This document shows, piece by piece, positions 50,819-59,823 of a DNA stretch of 64,000 bases. The stretch comes from VGSG01 sp040756375 (lineage in GTDB: Bacteria; Desulfobacterota; Desulfomonilia; Desulfomonilales; Desulfomonilaceae). Position 1 is the stretch's first letter, and every line of letters begins with the position of its first letter. The position numbers and the translations under genes were made by a program. The stretch spans positions 124,001 to 188,000 of the forward strand of contig JBFLZC010000008.1 of NCBI GenBank assembly GCA_040756375.1, written 5' to 3'. A model generated the notes under the pieces. It had not been told where the DNA came from. It saw only the letters and a list, made by a program, of their open reading frames with translations, and did not search any database.

Positions 50819-51403
50819 ATGGGCGTGGAATCAACCGAAATCAGGTCATTCGTGGCGATTGAGATCCCTCCTGAGGTGAAGGCATTCCTGTCGGATATGA
50901 GTCGCCACCTCAAAGGGTTTGGTGGCGACGTGCGCTGGACACGGCCGGAAGGGATCCACATCACCTTAAAATTTCTCGGCAACATCAAGCCGAATCTTGT
51001 CGGCGATATCCGGGATGCGCTCAGCCCGATCTGTGCTCGGCAAATACCCTTTCCGCTGAGCGTGCGTGGCACTGGAGGATTTCCTGACATGCGAAGGCCG
51101 CGCGTGCTCTGGGCCGGCTTGAACGATCCTGAGCAGGCACTGGTCCCGCTCGCAGCGGAGATAGATTCCGCGCTGGAGTCGCTCGGATTCGCCAGAGAAA
51201 AAAGGCCGTTTAACCCTCATCTGACTCTTGCGCGGTTCAGATCTCTCAAACGCAGCTCCGATCTCCTTCAGGCCGTGACACGCATGGCATCTATCGAAGG
51301 GCCCGAGTTCACCGCGCATGAAGCCACCCTGTTCCAAAGCATCCTAAAACTCACCGGCGCGGAATACGCCGCATTGTGTCGGTTTCTGTTTGCTCCGAAA
51401 TAA
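50819..51403 (+). CDS. thpR: ThpR, RNA 2',3'-cyclic phosphodiesterase
   Basis: 194 residues of the 2H phosphoesterase family. The two catalytic HxTx motifs are visible (HITLKFLG and HLTLARF), in the usual spacing. ThpR (LigT) opens 2',3'-cyclic phosphates and can ligate tRNA halves in vitro. GGGAGG lies 5 bases before the ATG. Normal length. Confidence 0.92.
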   Translation: MGVESTEIRSFVAIEIPPEVKAFLSDMSRHLKGFGGDVRWTRPEGIHITLKFLGNIKPNLVGDIRDALSPICARQIPFPLSVRGTGGFPDMRRPRVLWAGLNDPEQALVPLAAEIDSALESLGFAREKRPFNPHLTLARFRSLKRSSDLLQAVTRMASIEGPEFTAHEATLFQSILKLTGAEYAALCRFLFAPK

Positions 51404-51501
51404 CTTCACTCGCACGCATCTGCTGAGACATCGACAGAATCATGCCCACGCGTTGACTCCGAGGCTTCGGCTTACTAGAGTGGACGTGGTTACTTACTCA
51501 G

Positions 51502-52404
51502 ATGTTCGATGGGGCAGCCGCCATGTTACGCACTCCACAATGCGGTCTCACCCTCATCTTGGCAATTGCCTTGCTTGCCACGTTGGCCTTGGTGGCAACG
51601 GCACAGACCCCCTGCGAACAGGTCTGCCGCGGCGCACAAAACCTTGGCGCGCGAGTGTTGGGGGCGGCAACGCCTTCTGAAACGGATCGAGGAGCTGCCC
51701 CCAGCTTGGCTCAGGAAGCCCGTGTGGTTCCTCCACATGACCCATGCCTCCCGCCTCTGTTCTGGGACTGGAACGAGTTATCGCGCACCGAACGTGAAAG
51801 CCCCGAGTGGGGTGACTTCAAGAGTGCAGAAATCGTTCTAGACCTGAAGACATTCAGCCTGACCTTATTGGGAGTCCGTGGAGACGGCTCTGTCGAGTCC
51901 ATCTACGAGACGCCGGTTGGTGTGGGGCAGGGGAAGACCCCCACGCCGACGGGACAATTCATGATCAACCACGTTTACTCGTACCCGGATGTCTGTTTCT
52001 TCGCGGAAGGGAATCAGAAGGTCCCCGAGCTCTATAACGGCTTCTTCGCGCCCTTGCTCCTATGCGACGAGCACGGAAAGTGCGAACGATACCAGGACTT
52101 GGGGATACACGGCTTCAACGCGGCCGCGTACCCACATCCATCGCGCATTCGGCCAGAAACCGAGGGCGAAGTCTCCGGCGGATGCATCAGGTTGCCTGAC
52201 CCGTGCGCGTTCAAATCAGCTCTCATTCGTCTGGTGGGTGTTGGAAGCGTAAAGCGGAACGATCGGGGCTCCTACCACTGGCTAAATAGGCCGGTGGCAG
52301 TATCCATCACAGATGGAGCGACAGGAATTCTATCGGTTTTGCAGGATGGGGCCCTCTACTTGCAAAACGGGCTGAAGAGCGTCCTAGAAGGGCTCACTGA
52401 GTAG
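51502..52404 (+). CDS. L,D-transpeptidase (YkuD), exported
   Basis: About 300 residues (or 293 from ATG 51523). A signal peptide (LTLILAIALLATLALVATA) ends before QTPC. The catalytic domain has HGFNAAAYPH and the active-site Cys motif SGGCIRLPD, as in YkuD L,D-transpeptidases that form 3-3 peptidoglycan crosslinks or attach proteins to it. Additional Cys (CEQVCRG, CLPP, CFFAEG, CDEHGKC) suggest disulfides in the periplasm. The gene is followed by a gene-poor stretch. Confidence 0.88.
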   Translation: MFDGAAAMLRTPQCGLTLILAIALLATLALVATAQTPCEQVCRGAQNLGARVLGAATPSETDRGAAPSLAQEARVVPPHDPCLPPLFWDWNELSRTERESPEWGDFKSAEIVLDLKTFSLTLLGVRGDGSVESIYETPVGVGQGKTPTPTGQFMINHVYSYPDVCFFAEGNQKVPELYNGFFAPLLLCDEHGKCERYQDLGIHGFNAAAYPHPSRIRPETEGEVSGGCIRLPDPCAFKSALIRLVGVGSVKRNDRGSYHWLNRPVAVSITDGATGILSVLQDGALYLQNGLKSVLEGLTE

Positions 52405-52459
52405 CCGGTTGGGCACATGGCCAGGGTTCGGCGCGTGCATCAATGGATCCGGAAACCGA

Positions 52460-52537
52460 TCAGGCCAACCACCGCAAGAACAATATGGCCGCGATGAGAA
52501 ATAGAGCTATCACGAGGAGCGAAAAGCTGTATTTCAT
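52460..52537 (-). CDS. 25-residue single-helix membrane peptide
   Basis: ATG at 52537 with GGGGGTGG upstream. The peptide is M-K-Y-S-F, then a hydrophobic helix (LLVIALFLIAAILFLRWLA). It resembles small single-pass membrane proteins in length and composition. It lies between the transpeptidase and a strong hairpin (52555-52584), on the opposite strand. Translation is not proven; the composition and ribosome site are the only evidence. Confidence 0.45.
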   Translation of the reverse strand: MKYSFSLLVIALFLIAAILFLRWLA

Positions 52538-52554
52538 GCCCACCCCCGACGCGT

Positions 52555-52584
52555 CAACAGCGGCCTAGCAAAGCGCCGCTGTTG
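52555..52584. repeat. 10-base-pair hairpin
   Basis: CAACAGCGGC and GCCGCTGTTG with a 10-base loop. No T-run on either side, so it is unlikely to be a simple terminator. It sits just upstream of the minus-strand 25-residue ORF. Confidence 0.5.
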
Positions 52585-52628
52585 AGAAGGGTATGAACTG
52601 AGCCTGAGGAAAGGCTCGATGATTGAAA

Positions 52629-52693
52629 TGACCTCCCGTCCCTGGATGGGGGGGTTATGGGGGAGGGAGGGTGTCCATCCCGGGACAGAGGTC
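52629..52693. promoter_or_regulatory. Large imperfect hairpin with a G-quadruplex-type loop
   Basis: The arms TGACCTCCCGTCCCTGGATGG and CCATCCCGGGACAGAGGTCA pair with few mismatches. The loop (52648-52671) has four G-runs of 7, 5, 3 and 3, separated by TTAT, A and A, which fits a G-quadruplex motif. It lies about 350 bases before the ECF sigma gene. The remaining bases of 52694-53044 hold no supported gene. Confidence 0.45.
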
Positions 52694-53044
52694 AAAAGGT
52701 TGGCTTACGCCAAACGACGTTCTCACGGTTCTGGAATATAGGAGACCTCCGGCAAAAAGTCAAGAGAATACTTTAAGAAATGACCATATCTTTCTGATTT
52801 TTATATCTAAAAATAACATATACTTCACTTGAGACCGATGCAGGTCTCGTTGTGAACCATTAACTGCCCGAAATGCCCTGATATTGCTCGAAACGCGTAA
52901 CAACCGCAGCCGGTTCGCGAAGTACTTCGTACACAAGGTCTGAGAAAACCAGGGAGGTCCGGTGACTTTGAACGGACGGCTGCGCGGATGCGACAGCGCT
53001 GAGAGAACCGGAGTTAGAACCGAACGCAGGATTTTGGAGACAGC

Positions 53045-53704
53045 GTGCTCTTGAACACAGAGACTCTGCCATCCGATCGACCAGTGACCAGTCTGAACAT
53101 GGAAGTCGCGGACCTGGTCGTGAGGTGCAATCAGGGAGATAGAGCTGCCTGGGACGACTTCTATGCTCGATATTACCCGATGATTTCGCGTGCTGTTCGG
53201 CGATACGGGCAGCGCGCTTCGGAGGATTTTGAGGACCTGGCCCAGGAGGTTTTTGTGCAGCTTTTCCATGCGCTCAAGGCGTACGATCCGTCGCGACCCT
53301 TAGAGGCTTACATCTTGGAAATCGTGAGACGGGTCAGGATCAGCGCGTTCAGAAGGTCCGGCGCACAAAAGCGCGGAGGCAGCAACCCCGGCACGGCAAC
53401 TCCGTTCACGGACGCGATAGGCCCTTCAACAGAGACCGTAGGGATGCTCTTCAGTTCCTCCGAAGAAGACCAGGAGACCTTGATCATTAAAGCTCAGGAG
53501 ATCTCTCGTCTCAGGAGCGCGCTCAACCGCTTGGAACAAGCTTGTCGTTCGTTGCTGGAACTCAGATACGACCGAGGCCTCAGCTACAAGGAGATTGCCG
53601 AGACCCTGCGCGTTCGAGAAGGAACTTTGAGGGTGCGCGTCCAACGCTGCTTGGCCTCGCTGGGCAGGCAGTACCTCAGTGTTGAAACCGGGGGCGCTGA
53701 ATGA
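53045..53704 (+). CDS. ECF-type RNA polymerase sigma factor
   Basis: 219 residues from a GTG start with GGAG five bases upstream. Region 2 (WDDFYARYYPMISRAVRRYG, EDLAQEVFVQLFHAL) and region 4 (LELRYDRGLSYKEIAETLRV) are present. Between them lies a linker longer than usual (about 100-145). It overlaps the anti-sigma gene by 4 bases (ATGA). Such pairs respond to envelope or other stress. The target promoters cannot be predicted from this window. Confidence 0.9.
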   Translation: MLLNTETLPSDRPVTSLNMEVADLVVRCNQGDRAAWDDFYARYYPMISRAVRRYGQRASEDFEDLAQEVFVQLFHALKAYDPSRPLEAYILEIVRRVRISAFRRSGAQKRGGSNPGTATPFTDAIGPSTETVGMLFSSSEEDQETLIIKAQEISRLRSALNRLEQACRSLLELRYDRGLSYKEIAETLRVREGTLRVRVQRCLASLGRQYLSVETGGAE

Positions 53705-55101
53705 CCACTGGTGAACGAAGACCTCCCTGCGAGGTTGGGCCGGATGATACCCGTCTCCTTGCCTACCTGGAAGGCGCGCTCTCTGACGAGGAGGCGCATG
53801 AAATCAAGGTGCATCTTCAGGTCTGCCCCGTCTGCACCAAAGAACTTGAGCTGCTGCAGAGGATGATTTCTTTGATGGAGTCACACTCGACTGCGTTTCA
53901 TGTTGACGAAGCTACTCTGTACCGCTTCGTGGCTCACCGTGAGGACCCGCAAGGTGCAGTTGCTCAGCACCTCAGCGCCTGCGATGATTGCCGAGCGGAT
54001 GTGGAAGCGTTGAGAGAGATGCTCAAAATTGACGTTGGGACGGCGCCGGTCGTGGGCCCGATACCGGAATCTCTCAGAGCCAGGTTAGAAGCATTTCAGA
54101 CGGAGGGGAAGATCCACGAGGAGCCCGCTCCTTGGTTATCAAGACTAGGCGACTGGATGAGAGAGCTGTTTGGACCGATGCCCACCCTCGCATTCGGCAC
54201 TGCGGCCGCGCTCGTGATCCTCGCGGTTCTCCTGGTACCGCTGTGGCCAAAGATTCAGGAGCTAACGCAGGAAACGACCGGCTTGAGAGAGGCGCAAATA
54301 GAGGAAAAGGCACCTTTGGCAGACAAGAAGAGAGAAGAGAGCGCTCCATCGGAGCCTGCTGAGCAGCCCCAGGAGTATCGATACGGAGTTCCGCCGCCCG
54401 TCCCCGAGATAGAATTACGTGCCGAAAAGCCCGGTGCTCCTCTGCCATCTCCAGCCCAACAACCCGCAGCTCCGCGTAGTGGCCGCGGCCCTTACCTCGG
54501 CAGGCAGGGACCCGTTTCGGCAGGGGAGAGTGCGCCAACGCCTGAAGAGTTGGAAGCGTCACGTCCGGCCCGGACGCAGACAGGAGTACCACCCGTCGCA
54601 AAGAAGATGAAGCGCGCTGAAACCTCCAGAAAGGGTGACATCGAGCCCGAGAAAGAGGTTGCCCCCGCAGAAACCCAGCATTTTCGATCAAAACAACTGG
54701 AACTCTTCTCTTTTCGCCTCCGGGTGGTCGACGCACAGGGACGGGACATCCCTTGGCTCACTGCCAAGATATCCGGTCTTGCAAGGGATGAACTCCGGGA
54801 CAGGGCACCGATACCGGACCGGGAAATAGCCGAACCCCAGGCGCGCAGGGAACGAGATGGCGCTCCGGCAGCCGAAGAATGGAAAGAGCCGCCATTGATG
54901 CCCGCGCACGAGATCGTCATCCGCGTTGAGCAGGTTGGCGAGGAATACCGCATCGCTGGAAGCCTCCAGGACGGCAGGACAGGAGCGGTGCTGAAAAAGC
55001 TTGAGCATTCGAACATCCCCTTGAACAGCCTTCCTGATGCGGTGGACTCAATGGTTGCAGCTCTCGCCCTATATCGCGGTCCAGACCCTAGCCAGAAGTG
55101 A
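53701..55101 (+). CDS. Anti-sigma factor with two zinc-finger (zf-HC2) modules and one membrane helix
   Basis: 466 residues. Two H-x3-C-x2-C modules are visible (HLQVCPVC near residue 38 and HLSACDDC near residue 90), where most anti-sigma factors have one. A membrane helix follows (PTLAFGTAAALVILAVLLVPL, about 160-180). The rest is an unusually long periplasmic part: a Pro/Glu-rich linker and a C-terminal domain of about 130 residues (LFSFRLRVVDAQGRDIPWLT, MPAHEIVIRVEQVGEEYRIA). Its start overlaps the sigma gene stop, so it is the likely partner. Release of the sigma by regulated proteolysis would be usual but is inference. Confidence 0.85.
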   Translation: MTTGERRPPCEVGPDDTRLLAYLEGALSDEEAHEIKVHLQVCPVCTKELELLQRMISLMESHSTAFHVDEATLYRFVAHREDPQGAVAQHLSACDDCRADVEALREMLKIDVGTAPVVGPIPESLRARLEAFQTEGKIHEEPAPWLSRLGDWMRELFGPMPTLAFGTAAALVILAVLLVPLWPKIQELTQETTGLREAQIEEKAPLADKKREESAPSEPAEQPQEYRYGVPPPVPEIELRAEKPGAPLPSPAQQPAAPRSGRGPYLGRQGPVSAGESAPTPEELEASRPARTQTGVPPVAKKMKRAETSRKGDIEPEKEVAPAETQHFRSKQLELFSFRLRVVDAQGRDIPWLTAKISGLARDELRDRAPIPDREIAEPQARRERDGAPAAEEWKEPPLMPAHEIVIRVEQVGEEYRIAGSLQDGRTGAVLKKLEHSNIPLNSLPDAVDSMVAALALYRGPDPSQK

Positions 55102-55354
55102 TATCCGGTAGAGCCCCCCGACCTCTTAGGAAAAGATTGACCCGCGGACGCGTGGAGGCGTATGCTCCGAAACCGGTGGAGAACCCTCTTCCGGAGCAAC
55201 ATGCGCACAGTTCCGGCTCCTCGAGGGTTCATGAAAGGCGACTCGGCCGCCATATCCGTTCTAAGAAGCTATCGTTGAGCGACCAAGACCCCTAAGATCG
55301 GCACGATGGCAAGCGCGCTGCGTCATTTGGGATCAACGCAAGAGGACTCGACAC

Positions 55355-56347
55355 ATGGCCACGGCATATCTGAAGACCGCAGAAGGGGGGGTCAAGACAC
55401 TTGAGCTGACTAAGATAGCCGATCTTCCGAGCGAGACAATTTGGCTCGACCTGCTGGGGCCGTCTCGCGAAGACGAGCGACTCGTGGAGAGCTTCCTGGG
55501 GATCGACGTACCGACGGAGCAAGAAATAGAGGAGATCGAGGACAGTAGCCGTTTCTACCAGAAGAACAACAGCATTTACTTGACTGTGTCGCTATTGACT
55601 CGTTTTGAGGCGGGGCAACCCACCAGTACGGACATCAGATTCATATTGACTCCTCATAGACTCATATCGGTCCGTTATGGGGAATCCAAGCCGTTTAGGA
55701 TCTTTTCCAGCCGCCTGTTGCGGGACAAAGAAGCGAGTGAGTCAAGTGACATCATGATGGAAAGAATGCTGGAGTTAGTCGTCGATGATTTGGCCGACCT
55801 TCTTGAGGAAGCGGCCTTGAAACTTGACCAGCTGGCCCGCAAGGTCTTCTTCTCGTCCGTGCCCGGCAAATTAGGCGAAGGCGATGCCGAGAGCATGGAT
55901 CTCAAAGAGATGATCACCGAAATAGGACGTTACGGAGAATTCATATCAGAGGCACGTCTCAGCGTCTTCAACATGAATCGTCTGCTGATCTTCCTGTCTC
56001 AAACCAGCGTCAAATGGTGGCAATCCGACACGAGGGCGCGGCTTCAGACACTCTTGCGAGACATTCGGTCCTTGATCGAGCATGCTACCTTTCTTGCTAA
56101 TCGCGTTAATTTCATTCTTGATGCGACCCTGGGCATGATTAACATCGAGCAGAACAAGATCATCAAGATCTTCTCGGTGGCCGCTGTCGTTTTTCTGCCT
56201 CCGACACTCATCGCCAGTATATACGGCATGAATTTTCACTTCATGCCTGAGCTCCATTGGGCATATGGCTATCCCGTGTCCATTGCCCTCATGATAATGG
56301 CGGCAGTGCTGCCTTACTGGTACTTCAAGCGTAGAGGATGGCTCTGA
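55355..56347 (+). CDS. corA: CorA-family magnesium/cobalt transporter
   Basis: 330 residues. The long cytosolic part, rich in helices, is followed by two C-terminal transmembrane helices and the selectivity motif YGMNF before the last of them. CorA is a pentameric channel for Mg2+ (also Co2+ or Ni2+). A 253-base upstream region holds no riboswitch I can recognise. A normal member of the family in length and motifs. Confidence 0.95.
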   Translation: MATAYLKTAEGGVKTLELTKIADLPSETIWLDLLGPSREDERLVESFLGIDVPTEQEIEEIEDSSRFYQKNNSIYLTVSLLTRFEAGQPTSTDIRFILTPHRLISVRYGESKPFRIFSSRLLRDKEASESSDIMMERMLELVVDDLADLLEEAALKLDQLARKVFFSSVPGKLGEGDAESMDLKEMITEIGRYGEFISEARLSVFNMNRLLIFLSQTSVKWWQSDTRARLQTLLRDIRSLIEHATFLANRVNFILDATLGMINIEQNKIIKIFSVAAVVFLPPTLIASIYGMNFHFMPELHWAYGYPVSIALMIMAAVLPYWYFKRRGWL

Positions 56348-56486
56348 GAGCCAATATCAAGAAAACGTCCCTGCAAAGCCTTAGGTGACGCGACCTCCCG
56401 CACTGTGACCCTTTGCAACGCATCACTCTTGAGGCATAATGGAATCTTCAGCGGATAGGACTCTGCACGAATTCCGGGAGATGGAC

Positions 56487-56981
56487 ATGCCGATTAAGAA
56501 ACAATTCGAAGTGATGCTGGTTGACGCGCCCGGGGAACTGGCCAAGTTCACAGCGACGCTCAAGAACCAGAATATCAACATCGAGGCCATGAGTATCCAG
56601 GACGCGAACGAGTATCTCTTGGCCCTCTATGAGGTACGGGGTCAGACCGGGCGCAGGGTCGCGCCACGCGATTACTACGAGGCCATTCTCAAGGAGTCAG
56701 GCCGATACTCACTGATCCGCATGATTACCGACGATCCGGAAAAGGCTGTGGAGGTGCTCACCAAGGCCGGATATCAGGTCAAGATCGAAGAAGTAATTGG
56801 ATTAGTTCTGGACAATAGGCCGGGCATCCTACATATGATCTCTCGGAAGTTCGGTGACGCGGGCATTAACATCGCTTACACGTATGGTTCGGGCTTCTCG
56901 GACAGCAAGGCCGCACTGTTCATATTCAAGGTCTCTGATATGCAGAAGGCGCTGGAGGTATTCCCGGGAGGAGATTACTGA
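56487..56981 (+). CDS. Tandem ACT-domain protein
   Basis: 164 residues from the ATG at 56487 (GGGAG six bases upstream; ATG 56439 is also in frame). Two ACT-like folds: EVMLVDAPGELAKFTATLKN at the start and EVIGLVLDNRPGILHMISRK near residue 110. ACT domains bind amino acids and regulate enzymes. Alone, as here, such proteins are thought to be amino-acid-responsive regulators, but no target is known. It lies 46 bases before the ClpS-like gene. Confidence 0.8.
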   Translation: MPIKKQFEVMLVDAPGELAKFTATLKNQNINIEAMSIQDANEYLLALYEVRGQTGRRVAPRDYYEAILKESGRYSLIRMITDDPEKAVEVLTKAGYQVKIEEVIGLVLDNRPGILHMISRKFGDAGINIAYTYGSGFSDSKAALFIFKVSDMQKALEVFPGGDY

Positions 56982-57027
56982 CCCAGAAGGCCGCATAAGT
57001 AGCTGGGCAGTCCGGGCTGATAGAAAC

Positions 57028-57396
57028 ATGCATCCCGCCGCGACTTTCTGGCTCGTCCAAGACGTGCCTGTGCCGATCCTTTTTTACACCAGCCGTCGTT
57101 TCCCGCCGATCAAGCTCGCTGATGAGCCTCAAGATAGGTCGCCGAACGATGAGGAGATCTACGAGGTCCGGATCATCGACAACGACTTCAACACGTACCA
57201 AGAGGTGATGGATATCACCAAGGCCGCGCTCGGCATCACAGAAGAAGAAGCATACGCCGTCGCGTGGGAAGTGGACCATAGAGGCTCCTGCGTCGTGGCT
57301 GAAGGACCACGGCCTGATGCTGAGGCCATCGCACAGATCATCAGACTCATCGGCATTGAGGTCCAAGTGAACCCAGTGGGCACCACCGTGCACTGA
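57028..57396 (+). CDS. ClpS-like domain protein
   Basis: 122 residues. An N-terminal stretch (about 1-45) is followed by a ClpS-like core: VRIIDNDFNTYQEVMDITKA, GITEEEAYAVAWEVDHRGSC and EGPRPDAEAIAQIIRLIGIE. ClpS binds N-end-rule substrates and delivers them to ClpA. The Asp-Asn-Asp substrate-site residues look kept in form but the His of the His-Glu pair region reads DHRG, so it may be a divergent paralogue. No clpA is adjacent. The start ATG 57028 has only a weak ribosome site. Confidence 0.7.
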   Translation: MHPAATFWLVQDVPVPILFYTSRRFPPIKLADEPQDRSPNDEEIYEVRIIDNDFNTYQEVMDITKAALGITEEEAYAVAWEVDHRGSCVVAEGPRPDAEAIAQIIRLIGIEVQVNPVGTTVH

Positions 57397-57614
57397 CGTG
57401 ATTCTGCCTTCTTCGCACCATTTACGTCCGATAAGATATATTATGTTAACTCGCGGAACCGGCGTCATTCTCAATCGATCACGCACCTGAAATGGCAACC
57501 TTCACCTCCCCGAACCGAGAAGCCCCAACACGTTGCCATTGGTGAATGCCCTTGGTTCCTTCTTACTCAAACACGAATTGACATGCGAAGCCCGCCCTCC
57601 TATCATCCCATCCC

Positions 57615-58409
57615 ATGAACAACCGCCCTGTTTCTGAATCCACGCCCTTCTTGAGCGTCACGGTCATCGCGAAGAACGAGGCTGACCGCATGGGTCGCCT
57701 ACTCCCGAGCGTCACGTTCGCTGATGAGGTGGTGGTGATCGATTCAGGGAGCACGGATGACACGGTGAAGATCTGCCAGCAAGCAGGCGCAACCGTGCAG
57801 TATCACGATTGGATGGGCTATGCTCGCCAGAAACAGCTGGCTCTGGAAACGGCACGAGGTTCGTGGGTGCTTTGTCTGGATGCTGACGAAGCGGTCTCTC
57901 TTGAGGCGCAGCAAGAGATTCTGTCAGCCGTAAGGAATGCTCCTGAGCATGTGGTCGGTTACTCGCTACCTCGGCTGAGCCGTTATCTCAATCGGTGGAT
58001 ACGGCATGGAGGCTGGTATCCTGATCGAAAAATAAGACTGGTCCGCAAGGGATACGGCAAGTGGGTCGGCGATGGAATTCACGAAAAGCTGGAAGTCTCA
58101 GGCCCGGTGATGGAGCTCAAGCACCCTCTGCTGCACTACGTGTATAGGGATATCTCCGACCAGATCTCTACAATCAACCGCTTTTCCAGTGTTGCTGCGG
58201 ACGCGGTCACCAGACCCGCGGCCGGTTGGTACGTGGTCGCGGGAGTCTTTCACGCAATCGGGAAGTTCCTGGAATGCGCAGTCTGGAAGATGGGCATTCT
58301 CGACGGGATTCCTGGCCTGGTTATCGCTATGAATTCGGCATTTTACGTCTTCATCAGACACGCAAAGCGCTGGGAGCGCAGCATCGCTGGGGAACCGCGT
58401 AACGAATAG
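57615..58409 (+). CDS. Family 2 glycosyltransferase, WaaE/KdtX-like
   Basis: 264 residues. The nucleotide-sugar half has VTVIAKNEADRMGRLLPSV, VVVIDSGSTDDTVKI and the DxD-like LCLDADEAVS. The later WIRHGGWYPDRKIRLVRKG and HEKLEVSG are characteristic of WaaE/KdtX-type enzymes that add a hexose to the lipopolysaccharide core. C-terminal hydrophobic helices may anchor it to the inner membrane. It lies near another glycosyltransferase and about 10 kb after the Kdo-type genes. Confidence 0.85.
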   Translation: MNNRPVSESTPFLSVTVIAKNEADRMGRLLPSVTFADEVVVIDSGSTDDTVKICQQAGATVQYHDWMGYARQKQLALETARGSWVLCLDADEAVSLEAQQEILSAVRNAPEHVVGYSLPRLSRYLNRWIRHGGWYPDRKIRLVRKGYGKWVGDGIHEKLEVSGPVMELKHPLLHYVYRDISDQISTINRFSSVAADAVTRPAAGWYVVAGVFHAIGKFLECAVWKMGILDGIPGLVIAMNSAFYVFIRHAKRWERSIAGEPRNE

Positions 58410-58540
58410 GTTCTTGCTTACGGAGCTCGGAATAGGAACGGTCGAGCCAATATCACGGCTGGATGTTCATCTTGACCCTGAAGCAAGACACTGCAAGCGC
58501 TGAAAGCGCTTGCCAAGGAGGGGAGTTTTTGGGGAGGGGT

Positions 58541-58578
58541 CCGGGGAGGCCCTTTTTACACAAAAAGGGCCTCCCCGG
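58541..58578. repeat. Perfect 17-base-pair hairpin, part of an intergenic repeat
   Basis: CCGGGGAGGCCCTTTTT and AAAAAGGGCCTCCCCGG with loop ACAC. The flank GTTTTTGGGGAGGGGTCCGGG and the outer parts recur at 61453-61520. The A/T pairs lie at the loop side, so it does not fit a terminator. A GCAAGCGCT/AGCGCTTGC palindrome is just upstream (about 58493-58514). Confidence 0.75.
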
Positions 58579-58609
58579 ATACTTCTTCAAGACTTCACAG
58601 GCTCCTACC

Positions 58610-59788
58610 ATGAAAGTCGCGTTCGCGATTGAGAATTTTAGTCTTTATGGTGGCGGCGCGGAGTCGTATGCGGTTCAGCTTGCTCAGACTCTGGTGAGTC
58701 AGGGCCATGAGGTGCACTTCTTCGGCCACCACTGGGATGGCGATCCCAAGGAGGCTGTTTTCCACAAGATTGCTCGACTTCCCAGGATAGTGCCTCCTTT
58801 TATTAGGATCATGCACTTTGCTCTGGCGCATCGAGCCGCGGTTGCCCAGTACGATTTCGACGTGGTGGTCGGTTTCGGAAACACCTTGACCATGAACGTG
58901 TACCAAAGCCACGGAGGCGTTCATCAGCGGAGCACCAGTCGAAAGATTGCCGCGGTAAGAAACCCTGCGGTTCGTTTTTTGAAGCGATTGGCAGTGCTGA
59001 TCACACCAAAGCATTATGCCCGTGCCTGGATTGAATCCGCGGCCTTCAGGATGAATCGCAGACCGATTATCGTTGCCATTTCGGACATGGTTCGCAACGA
59101 CATGGCCGCACACTTCCGAATCCCCGCGGACGAGATAAGGCTTGTGTACAATGGTATCGATGCGGCGAAGTTTTCAGCTCCTCCGGGCGATTCACGTATA
59201 GAAGTACGAACGGAGCTTGGCTTTGGTGCAGACACGGTGCTCTTCCTGTTCATGGCCTATGACCTGAGGAAGAAGGGCATACAATATTTGGTGGAGGCCA
59301 CAACCAAGTTAGGCGACATGATAGGCGCGAGCAAGTTCGGCGTGATCGTGGTGGGAAGCCTCCCCTCCCCTGCCCTCAGTCGAATGGTCGATCGACTCGA
59401 TCTGAGAAGCATAATAGCCTTTGCGGGCCCCACCAAAGAGCCGGAACGCTACTACGCAGCTTGCGATGTGTTTGTCCTGCCCACGTTCTATGATGCATGT
59501 TCGTTGGTGGTGTTTGAAGCCATGGCCGCAGGCTTGCCCGCAATTACCACGGCTTCCAACGGAGCTGCCGGCATCATAGACGAGGGCAGGAACGGCATGG
59601 TCATCGACCAGGCCCAAGATATCAATGGGCTTGTGAACGCGATGCGGCGATTTCTTGACTCTGAGGCCCTCAAATCAGCTTCAGAAGCTGCCAGGCAGAC
59701 TGCTTCGCGTTACACGGTACAGGCGAACCACCAAGAAATGCTCAAGGTTTTTCGGGAGGCGGCCGAGAGAAACCCGAAATCGATCTAA
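58610..59788 (+). CDS. Family 4 (GT-B) glycosyltransferase, probably lipopolysaccharide core
   Basis: 392 residues from ATG 58610; a longer frame to 58463 runs through the repeat and is rejected. The N-terminal AFAIENFSLYGGGAESYAVQ, the sugar-nucleotide-site PTFYDACSLVVFEAMAAGLP and the C-terminal helical pattern are those of GT4 enzymes such as WaaG, which adds glucose to core heptose. It lies after a WaaE-like gene, in the same direction. Donor and acceptor are inference. Confidence 0.85.
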   Translation: MKVAFAIENFSLYGGGAESYAVQLAQTLVSQGHEVHFFGHHWDGDPKEAVFHKIARLPRIVPPFIRIMHFALAHRAAVAQYDFDVVVGFGNTLTMNVYQSHGGVHQRSTSRKIAAVRNPAVRFLKRLAVLITPKHYARAWIESAAFRMNRRPIIVAISDMVRNDMAAHFRIPADEIRLVYNGIDAAKFSAPPGDSRIEVRTELGFGADTVLFLFMAYDLRKKGIQYLVEATTKLGDMIGASKFGVIVVGSLPSPALSRMVDRLDLRSIIAFAGPTKEPERYYAACDVFVLPTFYDACSLVVFEAMAAGLPAITTASNGAAGIIDEGRNGMVIDQAQDINGLVNAMRRFLDSEALKSASEAARQTASRYTVQANHQEMLKVFREAAERNPKSI

Positions 59789-59823
59789 CTCATGCGGGCT
59801 AGACTTGCGAAGGTGGGTTTACG

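Noticed and set aside
55102..55354. Magnesium riboswitch before corA
   Set aside because: No M-box or ykoK-like conserved core was recognised in the 253-base leader.
58541..58578. Hairpin as a rho-independent terminator
   Set aside because: The T-run is inside the stem at the loop side and no T-run follows the stem on either strand.
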